Shown: one piece after another, positions 25,465 to 35,800 of the stretch
Layout of the letters: each line of letters starts with the position of its first letter
Numbering within the stretch: the stretch's first letter is position 1
Source: Chinchilla lanigera
Lineage: Eukaryota > Chordata > Mammalia > Rodentia > Chinchillidae
Length of the DNA stretch: 64,000 bases
NCBI RefSeq assembly: GCF_000276665.1
Contig: NW_004955475.1
Coordinates: forward strand, 5,432,358-5,496,357
Reading direction: 5' to 3'
Translations under genes and position numbers: made by a program
The notes under the pieces: model-generated
What the model saw: only the letters and a program-made list of their open reading frames with translations
The model's database searches: none
What the model was told of the DNA's origin: nothing

Positions 25465-26845
25465 TACATATTTTGTGGAAAATTAGAGCTCACAGAGGTG
25501 AAATAATTCATCTAAGGTTGGCCAGCTAGTTAATGGTAGAGGTAGGATTCAAGTCAATGTTTAGGTGCCTCCCCTACAACACCGTGGGAACATAGCTTGG
25601 GAGAACTGGGAAGAAGGGAGAGCAAGGACACTGACTCTGGAGTCTAGTCCCTTCTACAAATCACGGAGGAAGAATGATGACCAAATTATCCCCTCTGCTG
25701 CATAGAGAAACCCACTGAACCTTGGAATCCCTGGAAATGTTACAGCTACTCGGGCCATAGGAACCCGGATGAGCACTTAGGATCCCTCTTCTGGTTAGGG
25801 GCCTTATGCCTATTTTGCTCACTTCTCTGTGTTTTAGGTGATCCTTTTAACCTCTGCAAGTTCTCTGAGGCTCAACACGTACTTCATCACTGCTTCCCCT
25901 TCTCCTTCCTTGCAGGATATCTTCCAAGAAAGTCTCACCATCCCACAGAAGCCCTCCACCTGATGTCCTGCAGTGCCACGCTCCGTGTATTTGACAAGCT
26001 GAGTTGGACACTCCATGTGGTAGAGTGTCAGTTTGTCAAATACCCCAAGTGCGGCACGTGCCTAGCAGCTCCAAACTGGGGCCGATTGGATGCAAGAAAC
26101 CGACTGCTGGTTGGCTAAAGGATGCTCACCCCAAACCAAACTTTTCCAAGTCATATTTCTGAGATTTTGAGGGAACCAAGGCACGGCAACTGAGGGTGTT
26201 GAGGTGAGGGGGTGAGGGCGGTCTCTGAGCTCCAGCCCTGGGCTGTGTCTACACACATTTTGAGAACGCTGGGAAGCACACAATAATCTTTAAAAAAAGA
26301 GGATATGGGGACACAGGTGTTCTTAAATTCTTTTTTTATTCTTTTCTTCCTTCACATTCCCTTTCCAGTCTTACAGCCAGGACACCAGAATTCTCACACA
26401 ATTTTTATGGCTTATGTGACAAAGCAGGTCACAGAAATTCACTTTCTCCTCACTCGTTCTTACCTTCTAAACAAATTTTGACATTTCCCATCTTTTTGCT
26501 TTTCCTCTTTCCTTTTCTCCTTCTCAGAACATCTGTGTTTCTCCATGCCTGTCCATTTCTGCTCTGTATTTCCTGGTCCCACCAAAGTTCAGTCTCTTGG
26601 GGACTTTTGACAGTTAAACTATGCTTTTACTTTCTTCATTCACAAAACACTCCTTGCCTGTGTCCTGCTATGTGCTACTATATCTCCAACCACCCAATAT
26701 AAACTTTTAGATTGTCACTGATACTTGTCACGGGGGTATGCTTGAATTCCCCATTACATGTGAGCTTCTAGAAGGTAAAACTCTTTAATTGATTGCTGCT
26801 TCCCCTACAATAGCCCATTATTTTGATGTAACAAAACATTTAGAG
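25465..26845. other. Intergenic, no gene seen
   Basis: No supported exon or repeat. Two short inverted similarities near 25990-26045 (TGTATTTGACAAGCTGAG and GTCAGTTTGTCAAATAC) may be a small hairpin. Confidence 0.45.
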
Positions 26846-26930
26846 GCCGACCATATAGCTCAGCAGCATAAGTGCCTTCCTGGCAAGCACAAGGTCCTGA
26901 GTTTGATTCCCAGTAACCCCCCAAAGCAAC
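26846..26930 (+). mobile_element. ID-type SINE
   Basis: AGGCCGACCATATAGCTCAG, TGGCAAGCACAAGGTCCTGA, GATTCCCAGTAAC. Short A-poor tail and diverged body suggest an older copy. Confidence 0.82.
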
Positions 26931-27054
26931 AAATATTTACTGAATGATTCATTTTCTATTATTTCATTAGCTTTTGGTCTTGATTTCTTTTTCATTCATT
27001 AGTTTTCCACCTTTGGGCTAAATGCCACCCAGGATTTTGTGAAAAATATCAAAC

Positions 27055-27182
27055 TGTAAGGAAGGGGTAAAGGAAATGGGGGTAAAGGGATCAAAAATGA
27101 AGACATGTTGTATTCATGTACCAAGTCCCCAAAACAAGCATAACTGTTGTATACTACAGACATATGCTAAAAAAAAAAAAAA
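27055..27182 (+). repeat. Purine-tract retroposon tail, single unit
   Basis: GTAAGGAAGGGGTAAAGGAA, then TGTATTCATGTACCAAGTCC, ATACTACAGACATATGCTAA and an A-run. Same family as 17455 and 56140. Confidence 0.6.
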
Positions 27183-27499
27183 CAACAAACTTTGGATCCC
27201 AAAATGCTATAGGGTGTGTGAGGTAGCAGCCAACGTGGAGGTTTTTCTTCCTGAGAAGGGCCGGAGCTGGAGGAGGAGTGCAAAATATAAATTCAGAAGC
27301 TGAATGAATTTTGGAATATGTTATGCAAAGTTATACAGTTACTTTATTGCAAGATTTGTAGAGCCTTTAATATTTTAATGGTGCAAATAAATTTGACTCA
27401 CATGTGCAAACTTTGTATTGTCTCCTTAGTGTGAGAAACTGAAAGAGTAAATAAGATCCAAAATGTATAATAGATATGGTGAAATGGGAAGAAACTGGT

Positions 27500-27785
27500 C
27501 AGAAAGAAAGAGAAACTAGGATGGGGAAAAGGAGGAAAGAAGGGAAAAGCATATATATATATATTAGTTATGATAGTTATACCACTAATCTCTCTTGGTT
27601 CATTGAAAACAAAGAATCGTGCTAATATTATTTGGACAATTAACTGTCTGTATCTTGTACTCTGAGTAACTAATTTAAAGATAGCAATATGCAATGTATC
27701 AACCATTGTCATTCTCCTATTATCTTGTGATGAAACTTTTTTTTCTCTTTGAAATAAAATTTTAAAAATATTTTAATGTTGCATT
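27500..27785 (+). mobile_element. Monomer retroposon 3' end (copy)
   Basis: A/G-rich tract and (AT)n, then TACTCTGAGTAACTAATTTA, AGATAGCAATATGCAATG, AACCATTGTCATTCTCCTA and the end TCTCTTTGAAATAAAATTTT. Parallels the 3' module of the element at 58.6-60.4 kb and the copy at 39.8 kb. Confidence 0.6.
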
Positions 27786-28513
27786 AGAAATCTCTAGGAT
27801 AGAGCTATAGAATGAAGCATTTTCCGTGCCTATCTGATCATAGGAATTTTTTTCCCATGGGTCATCTCCTGGGTCTAACATTCTATGGAACAAAAATTGA
27901 AAACCTTTCTTAGAGAAACTTCTTAGCTTCTCTCTCTTATGAAGATATTCCTTTTTTTTTTTTTTTTTAAGTTTGTACTTTCCCCTGAACAGCTACCTGT
28001 TAAGGCCAGTCTCATGTTAGAAATTCACCTTTTTTAGCTGTCCAGAAACTTTTTGCTATCACTTCACTTTGAAATCACTTACTGGCATGGACTCAGAGTT
28101 GTTTCATGAAGGAAGCTGGGGTTTCCACTGAGTGTGGTTCTTTATTTCAGAGGTTTGCAAGCATACCAAGGAAGAAAAAAAAATAACTACTCCTTTCACA
28201 AACCATTTGAAGATAGTATCTAGGGATGAAGAAAATCCTTAAGTTTTGACCATGGACTTGGCAGGTTGATGGATGTAGAAGTGGAGGGCTCCTCTTTGTT
28301 CACTTCATGTACTATTTAGACTTCTGTAATCACCCCTAAAAGTGACAGATCTTAGACAAACATGAACCGCCCCTGTGACCACACTGGAACCAGAAGTGGC
28401 AACATGGCAATTTCCATGACAAGCGAGGAAACTGATTTGACACAAATTACATGGGGGAAAGGGAGCAGTGTGGACTTGGCCTAGAATAGGTTCTTACAGG
28501 GAAGCTTGATTAC

Positions 28514-28516
28514 GCG

Positions 28517-28562
<46 letters not shown>
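28514..28562. repeat. (CG)n(CA)n microsatellite
   Basis: ACGCGCGCGCGCG followed by about 17 CA repeats; alternating purine-pyrimidine throughout. Confidence 0.95.
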
Positions 28563-28563
<1 letters not shown>

Positions 28564-28724
28564 ATGCACAGACTCCTAACCCCTGCTTGAAGAGAAAGTC
28601 TTCACATTGTAGAAAGGGGTCAGAAGCTAGAGAAGATGACCTATGGGGAATAAAACTAGTCCAGTGGTTTAAAGAAGTGGAAATCCTTAGGGATGGCATA
28701 TATATAGTTTGATTTTACATTTCT

Positions 28725-28813
28725 TTATTTATTTATTTTTGGTACCGGGAATCCAACTCCGGACCTTGTGCTTGCCAGGCAGATGCTGTGCCACTGAGCT
28801 ATCTCCCTGGCCA
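28725..28813 (-). mobile_element. ID-type SINE
   Basis: TTTATTTATTTATTTTTGG tail, GGTACCGGGAATCCAACTCC, CTTGTGCTTGCCAGGCAGAT, CCACTGAGCTATCTCCCTGG. Lies just downstream of the VSIG4 poly(A) site. Confidence 0.9.
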
Positions 28814-29154
28814 TACATAGTTTGTAAAGAAATCCTTCATCACTGTATGTATAGTCCCTTTAGACAGTAGTAGGGATTCTTCTTTGTAAGGCTTCCAGTT
28901 GACCTGGAAAGCATCATCCAGGTGGAGCTGGCAGAATAGTGGCGGATAGAATGGAAGCCAGTAGCTCACTGTTTAATCAAAGAGTCATTATAATCCAGCT
29001 GGGGCTACCCGTGCAGTGAGATAGGGATGGCACTGGTGGGAAGAAGAAAGATACAAAACCAAAGTGTGACTCATACTCCCATATTAACCAGTTTTACTTT
29101 AATCACACTTAGTACCTCCTACCACACCTTGAGAGAAGACCAGAACAACTGAAA

Positions 29155-29757
29155 TTGCTATCATGATGAGCTATTTATTGAGCACTGAAAGAATACCAGA
29201 GCACTAGATTCATAGTCCAGGGCAGAACAAAACCCTGACTTGTAACATAACAGTCTCAGATAAAAGTAGTCTGGCCCTAGAGAAAGAGAAGTGATCCCGC
29301 ACATAGTTGGTTTCTTGAGCTGGCGGAGTTTAGCCCCCTCTGATCTTCTGGCAGTACCTAGAGGTCTGATGAACAAACCTTAGTGCTGTGAACACTTCTC
29401 TGGAGTTGGAGAAAGAACAGTGGAAGGCTCAGGTGGAGACACCAGAAAGACCAAGGACAAAACCCAGCCGCTGGCTTGCTTCAGGGGAAATTCACTCCTA
29501 GCGTGCCGAACATTGGCAGGGCAGACACTTTGGGCTATTCAGGAAGAGAATTAGCAAGGAAGGAGGTCATGCAAAAGACAGGAACTGAATAGATAATTAT
29601 TTTAACAGAACTTGACCCAGTGGAACATTTTAATAACACTCTTGCTCTCAGTGGCCAGAAGCTCATTATCCAAGGGTACTGTTTGCAGCAGGCAGGCATA
29701 GTCACTGTTGATCTGGGTGATGATCTGGTACTTCTGGCCCAGGAAGAGTTCATCACA
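29155..29757 (-). other. VSIG4: VSIG4 3' UTR, including the former tail-coding segment
   Basis: From the TAG down to the presumed cleavage site about 20 nt past the AATAAA at 29174-29179. The first 156 nt (29602-29757) still read as VSIG4-like tail. The rest is unremarkable. The 3' boundary is inferred from the poly(A) signal, not seen directly. Confidence 0.7.
29174..29179 (-). terminator. VSIG4: VSIG4 polyadenylation signal
   Basis: Minus strand reads CAATAAATAGCTCATCATG, a canonical AATAAA about 580 nt after the TAG, with no better candidate between it and the coding end. Confidence 0.65.
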
Positions 29758-29866
29758 CTAGTCGTTGCCCACCGTCGGGGAAGCTTGCTTGCTGTTGGCC
29801 CAGCCAAATGGGGAGATGGCTACCATCATGGTTTCTCCAGAGTTGCTGGCCTCTCTGGCATCTATG
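29758..29866 (-). CDS. VSIG4: VSIG4 coding exon 8: cytoplasmic tail, truncated by TAG
   Basis: Acceptor GGGCAATAG; reads SIDAREASNSGETMMVAI and onward to TVGND followed by TAG (29758-29760). Human continues here with NNYSDEPCIGQEYQII. The frame after the TAG still reads CDELFLGQKYQIITQINSD and on to SKSV, so the stop looks secondary. An AG five bases further in (GCATAG) would shift the frame and is not used in this model. Confidence 0.85.
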
Positions 29867-32800
29867 CTATTGCCCAAGAGGCCACATTCCATGAGAAAAG
29901 AATAGGGGATTAGACCAGCACTCGTCTAAATTTTTACCAATTAACTCTCAGGGTCTTGTCACCCAAAAATTCAGAGAGCAGATGGGTGATAGACCTAAAT
30001 TATCTCGTGTATTCACTGGACTGGGACTGAACTTTAGAAGGTACCTCAGAGGAGAAAGAAGCTATGTCTTAATACGAAGTTCTCTGGCCTTAAGTCTAGC
30101 TTTATGTCACATCCTTTCCTCTATGTTACCTGACAATGACCAAAAGAATTGAGAGTAGAGAAGGGATCATAAACTGGAAACGAAGAGGCTGTCTTACCTG
30201 TTGACTTCATAGACATGTTCTAGAAAAGAAAGAGGAATCAGGTCAGAAGTTTCCACAGAAAGTAAACAAAGGCCAAACATGGCCACTGGATACCAATCAA
30301 AAAAATGAAAGAAGGGAACAGATAGGAGCATTTTAATGTGTCTCAGGGTGTTAGGAGCTGCTGCTTAGTCTGGAATGGGGGAGAGCACTGGAACTGGACC
30401 CATTTTCCACCCAAGAATCTCACCAAAGATCCTCAGAAAGTCCTAGTGAGAAACTTGACTCCCAGACCAGAGTCCAGGAGGGGTTGAATTAGCCTGATGT
30501 CAGGAACCCTGGCCCAAGCCACTCCCAAGTGCACTGAGTCGCTACCCTATATGGAAGAAAAAGACCCTGGTCACTACTGCCCCCTAGTGTCTGTGGAGGA
30601 TAATTGTCCATACAGGCTCAAGGGTTTTGCTTGGCAGATATTAGCATATCTAGTAGCACTGCCCTCTAGGTACTTAGAATCTTTCAAGAAAGCAACTGGA
30701 AATGCATACATTAAATGACAAAATTGTAAACAGGACAAGCCTCAGGCCTTCTGTCTTATAGAAGAGCCCTGCATTTTCATGTGCTGCATGCTCAATTGGT
30801 CTTGGAGCTCCTGTACTACAAGGATTGTTTTTTCATTGTTATATGCCCAGAATTTGACACACAATTGTTATTCAGTAACTATAGCATAAATTGAAATGGC
30901 ACCATTAGCACTATCTCCCTTATATAGATATAGAAAACAGGACTTCTGGAAAGACAAACTGAGGTTAAAAAAAAATAGCATAAAAGTATTATGTGTGAGG
31001 CATACTTGCTTATTTGACTTTAGTGACCAGAAATAAGAATAGGCAAAAGAGAATGATAAGGATTAGAGCCTCATTACAGAGTGTTTTGAATAGAATGTTA
31101 CATTTTGACCTTTATCTTCTGGGTCTTGAGGAGACTTGGACAATTTTCAAGACAAACAATATAATACGATTACTGTTTATGCCCACACCAAGACTATAAT
31201 AAATGCTTTCCTTTTAGTATTCAGGAGTTTTATGGCCAATTTCAAGTTTATGCTCATGGGTCATAACCATGTTAACCGGTCAAGGCTAGAATTTATACTT
31301 GATGCTCAAGAGATGGAGACATTTGAAGCTCCCTTTTCCTAGACTAGAGAGACTGATAGAGGAAAACAAAGTATTTGTGAGTAGGAGATGCTATAGACAA
31401 AGAGAGAAGCTAATGATAGATAAAATGACTACTGCAGTGGACATTGAATTATAGCTAGGCTTTTCTTAGAAATAAACATCCTAATTTTCTTTTTCCTCCT
31501 TTGTTGGCCCTTGTTAAAGGACTCAGACACCTGTGTTTTCATCGTGTCATTTACTATGCTCAAAAAATTGGGTTACTTTTAGTCCTTTCGTAAGTCCTGG
31601 TGAAAAAAAAATCTAAATTTTTCAGCTTGGTATCAAAAGCCTTATGTAATTAGAATAAACTTCCTTTCCTAGCTGTATTTCCTACTGCTCATTTCCACGC
31701 ATTTTCTTTATTCATGATCTCAAATTCAGTTGTCTTTTTAGGGCCTTATCCTTTAACTCATGTAGTTCCTCATTTTGGAACACTATCCCCTTACACTGTT
31801 TTCATCTTTCAAGACTTTGTTTAAGTTTCACCTCCTGAAAGCCCTTTCTAGTTATATCAGCCCTAAATGACTTTCTTCTCTCCAGGACCCCTTTAATGTT
31901 GATTATCTTCTCCAAGTTTTGACTCCATAATCTTTACTGTTATGCATTATTACTGATAAGCCCCATTCTGCAACCTTGTATCCCCCACATAAATTGTAAG
32001 CAACCTAAGGGAAATGTCTGTAGCCTCATTAGGTAACATATTATAAGGATGGATGTACTTAACTGGGTACCAAAGATTTTTTGCATCTATTTATATAAGT
32101 CTGAAATCATGTTGGCATAGACATCTGCCCCTCTCCACCTCTGCCCTCCCTCCAGGACTAGCTTGGGACTTTGCAGAATATAGGCTCAAATATATTGCCA
32201 GAAATAATGCATGAGGAAAAGCCAACCAACCACACTTATCACTTACCCTGTTGAGTTGTCTTCCGGCAGAGCATGACATAAGCCATGGTGAGGACAACTA
32301 TACAGCACAAGGAGGTGATGAGGATGATGGCAAACATAGGCAAGCCCCTTGCTAGGAGGCAAAAAAGGCCAAATATTATGGGATTGAAAATAAGATGAGA
32401 AACAGAAACTCTAAGAAGCATCCCAGACAAGCTAAAACTTCTTTCTTTTCCATTTTGCTATCTTCTCCTAATCTTTTTAGCTAGTCAGAGAGATAAACTA
32501 AACTCCAGGTCCATGAGAAAGTCTTGAGAATAGCCAGAGACAGCACTTTTAAACAAATTCTTCCAGACCTGCTATTTGACAGCTGATTAGCTTGTACGTT
32601 TGAGCCAGAGCTCCACATTTTACATGGGGCCAAGTCACAAGGTTTTCACCTTCCCTTTAGAAAGAAAAAAGTAATATTTTCACTTCCCAGCTTCACCAAA
32701 GTGTTACCGTGTTGAGATTTGGTAGCCAAATCCTTTTCCTCATAATAATCTTTGGCTAAATTCCCAGTTTCTTTCTTTCTCAAAATGTATTTCTACTGAG

Positions 32801-35800
32801 TCTTCTGCAGTACACATCTCCATCATTCCTAGAAGCCGAAGGAATCCCCTATGCTGGGCTTCTAGTTCTGGATCTGTTATTTCTTTGTTGTGTGACAGTG
32901 ACAAGCAGAATACTGTTCCTTCAAAGATGCTCACAACAAAAACTCCTAAAACTTGTGAGTGCTTTCCTTCATATTATTACTTCTTTTAAGACAGGGTCTC
33001 GCTATGCAGTTCAGGATGGCCTTGAGCTCACTTTGTAGCCCAGACTGGCCTCGAACTCACAAGGATCCTCCTGCCTCAGCCTGCCGAGTGCTGGGATTAC
33101 AAGAGTGTGTGCCACCACGCCTGATTTTTCCTTCATATTATAAAGAGGAATTAAGGTTATAGATGGAAATAAGATAGATAATTAACTGATGTTGAGATGA
33201 GGAAAGGATCCTAAATTATACAGGTGGGATCAAGGTACTGAAAAGAAACTTTAAAATGTAGAGGACCACCTAGGCGACTCTCCTTAAAAGAGGAGCAATT
33301 GCCTCCATGTTTGCTGAGCCTGACCCTATTTCCATGTACTGATGTGTATAGAGCTGGTTAGGACCCTTCCCTTATCCCTTCAGTTGGCTTTAAGCAATGC
33401 ATATCAATCTAGCTGAGGTGCTGATGGTAATCTTTAGAGATGGCAGGCGTGTTTCCCCACACCGCCTGCTGCTGCCTCGAATGACCTGGGATGAGGCGAG
33501 ATGTGTGAGCCAACGCTCCATACTGTCTGCTAGGATTGAGCCTTGAGATGGAGGCTATGACTTCCTGGGGCTTCAAACATTACACATCAGAGCTGAAGTA
33601 CTGACCTCAAAACATTAGATACTATCTCAATTGTATTATGCAGATTACTCTTTCTGCATATCCTCCTCTCCACATATGGCAGAAGTGATTTCGGGCCTTC
33701 TACCTAGCCCAGCTCATGGAACTCACCTACTTTCCATGGTTCTCAGTCACTCATCCTCGAGCCACTCCCTTCTTCATGAATGAATAAAACCTGGGTTCAG
33801 CCTTGGGTCGAGGCCTTTGTTCCAAGTGGCCATCATCATGGCTGCACTTAGGACCCCCTTGGCTCCCCATAAGTATAAATATGCCTTAGTGTCTTTATTC
33901 TAACCATGGGTTGCACTCAAAGTGATGGATTGGAATTAACCCACTAGGATTCCAATAACTTTTCATAGGATTACAAATACAAACTTCCTGGGCTGTGACG
34001 AGGACTGGGAAGTGCTTTCTATATAAAAGTGAAGTGAAGAGACGTAAGAAGCTGTCAGAGTTAGAGGGAGATTTGAGGATGTTACACTGTTGGAAATGAA
34101 GGAAAGGAGCCAAGAGCCAAGGAATGTGAGAAGCTTCTAGAAAGTGGAAAGGATAAGGAAATGGATTTTTCCTCAAAACTTCCAGAAGCAATCCGGCCCT
34201 ACAGGCATCTTGATTGTAGCTCAGTAATAACTGTGTCAGACTTCTGAGATCCAGAAGATAATTGTAATACATCTATATTGTTTTAAGGTGCTAGGTTTTG
34301 GCTTAGTTTTTACAGAAGTCACAGAAAAGTGAATATAATAACATTAGTTAAATCCCTGACTGTCACTGGGTCATAGCTTCCCCCTAAATTCAATGAGACA
34401 TTTGGAACATATCTAATCTCTTTTACCTATAATATTTTGAATATGGGAGATTAGTGAGGGAATAAAGAAGGGTAGGGAAAGGAATTCTAATGTCCTTCAG
34501 ATTTTCTGGTGAAACTGTCTTTGTTTTTCCTAGACTCTATGATATTCTGCCTCAGGAATATGTAGTTCTCTGAGCTCCTAGTTGTAACTGAGAGAGTGAA
34601 AAACATAGGATAGTGCAGACCAAAGAAAGATTCTTCCATCATGAGAGTGAAGTTATGAAAAACTTGACAGAGGAGGTAAGGCACTGATCCAATACCTGAG
34701 AACTTATACACCTCCTAGAGTTATTTTCTCATCTTATGAAACCAAATCTCAATAGTTTAAGGGAAGCAGCTAATTATGAATGAGTGTGAAAGTAGTTCAT
34801 TATTTTACAATCAGTGGAATTATCTCAGTGGTATGGTTGACACACTGTGTCACCGTGAGGAGTCTGGCGACTTGGCTAAGTGAGTCAGCAGTTCTGCATC
34901 CTGGGGTGAAAAGGACACTCCCTTACCGCTCTGTGATGCTCTGCATTTTGTCAACTTGAGAAGGTTAGAAGGTTAATTAAGTGACTGAGCAGGGTGTGGA
35001 TCCTTACTTTGTATCATCCTGAGCCTGTGCAGAAGGAGGGCGTGGGGATGATGTGAGTGCTACATGCCCTAGGGTGGGGGGAGCCTGCTTACAATAGAAG
35101 GGAGGGAAAGAGGCTTGCTCCTCTTCCCCATTTTGGTCTTGCCGCTTTTGCTGTCTTGTGCAACCTTGAAGTGTTGCCCCTGTGCCCTGCCACCCTGCCT
35201 TGGAGCCAGCTGATTATAGACTGAAACCTCCACAAACTGTGAACTAAATCAACCTTTCCTTCCTTAATTTTGGGCATTAGGCATTTTGTCTCAGCAACGA
35301 GAGAAAAGTAGCCAAGACACTCAGTAAAAACCAGCTGACTCAGTTCAAGGTGGGAATTTCATTTCTGTGACTCTGAATTGGGAATCATTGAGACTTTGGA
35401 GGAATAAAATATTGGCTGAAAGTTACTTAAGAAGCTCAGGTAGTGAAGTACTGCTGTTATCTTTACCTGATCCCATACCTATGTGCATGAGAGAGCTGGT
35501 GTAGGTCAGGGTCCTACCCTATTCTTGTTTGAGAAATATATTATTATGGCCTAAGGAGCAGCAGGAGAATACACACACTATTCCCTTGAATTTCACTCTG
35601 TCTTTGTTTATTCCTAAATCCCTCTCTCCCTCTCTCCCTTCCTCCCCGCCTTGATGATTTGCAAAGTTGAATGCCACAGAAGAATGTATGTAGTTATAAG
35701 TACTGGGCACAAAACTGGAGTAAGAAGAAAGGATGTAAGTCATGAACTTGCCTTTTCCTGGCTCACTGATGGTTTCCCCAAAGTAGACATCCGCTTTAGA

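Larger units (their letters stand above)
30220..35751 (-). other. VSIG4: VSIG4 introns 5 and 6 with exon 6 between
   Basis: Intron 5 (32352-35751) is GC-AG and carries a B1 (32983-33125) and a MaLR-like LTR (about 34930-35323). Intron 6 (30220-32246) has no repeat I could name. Introns 2 (41050-41879), 4 (35836-36320) and 7 (29867-30197) are short; intron 2 holds an old ID-type SINE. Confidence 0.75.

Noticed and set aside
29620..29913. Plus-strand 97-residue frame
   Set aside because: It is the reverse of the VSIG4 last exon; the minus strand carries the recognisable protein.
33721..33790. Possible VSIG4 exon 5 with a GTGAGT donor at 33721-33726
   Set aside because: The only frame with the right end phase meets a TGA a few codons upstream, and the residues do not match the VSIG4 stalk. 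The true match is 35752-35835.
34915..34960. Splice-donor-like GCGGTAAGGG on the minus strand
   Set aside because: It lies at the edge of an LTR-like repeat with no matching exon.
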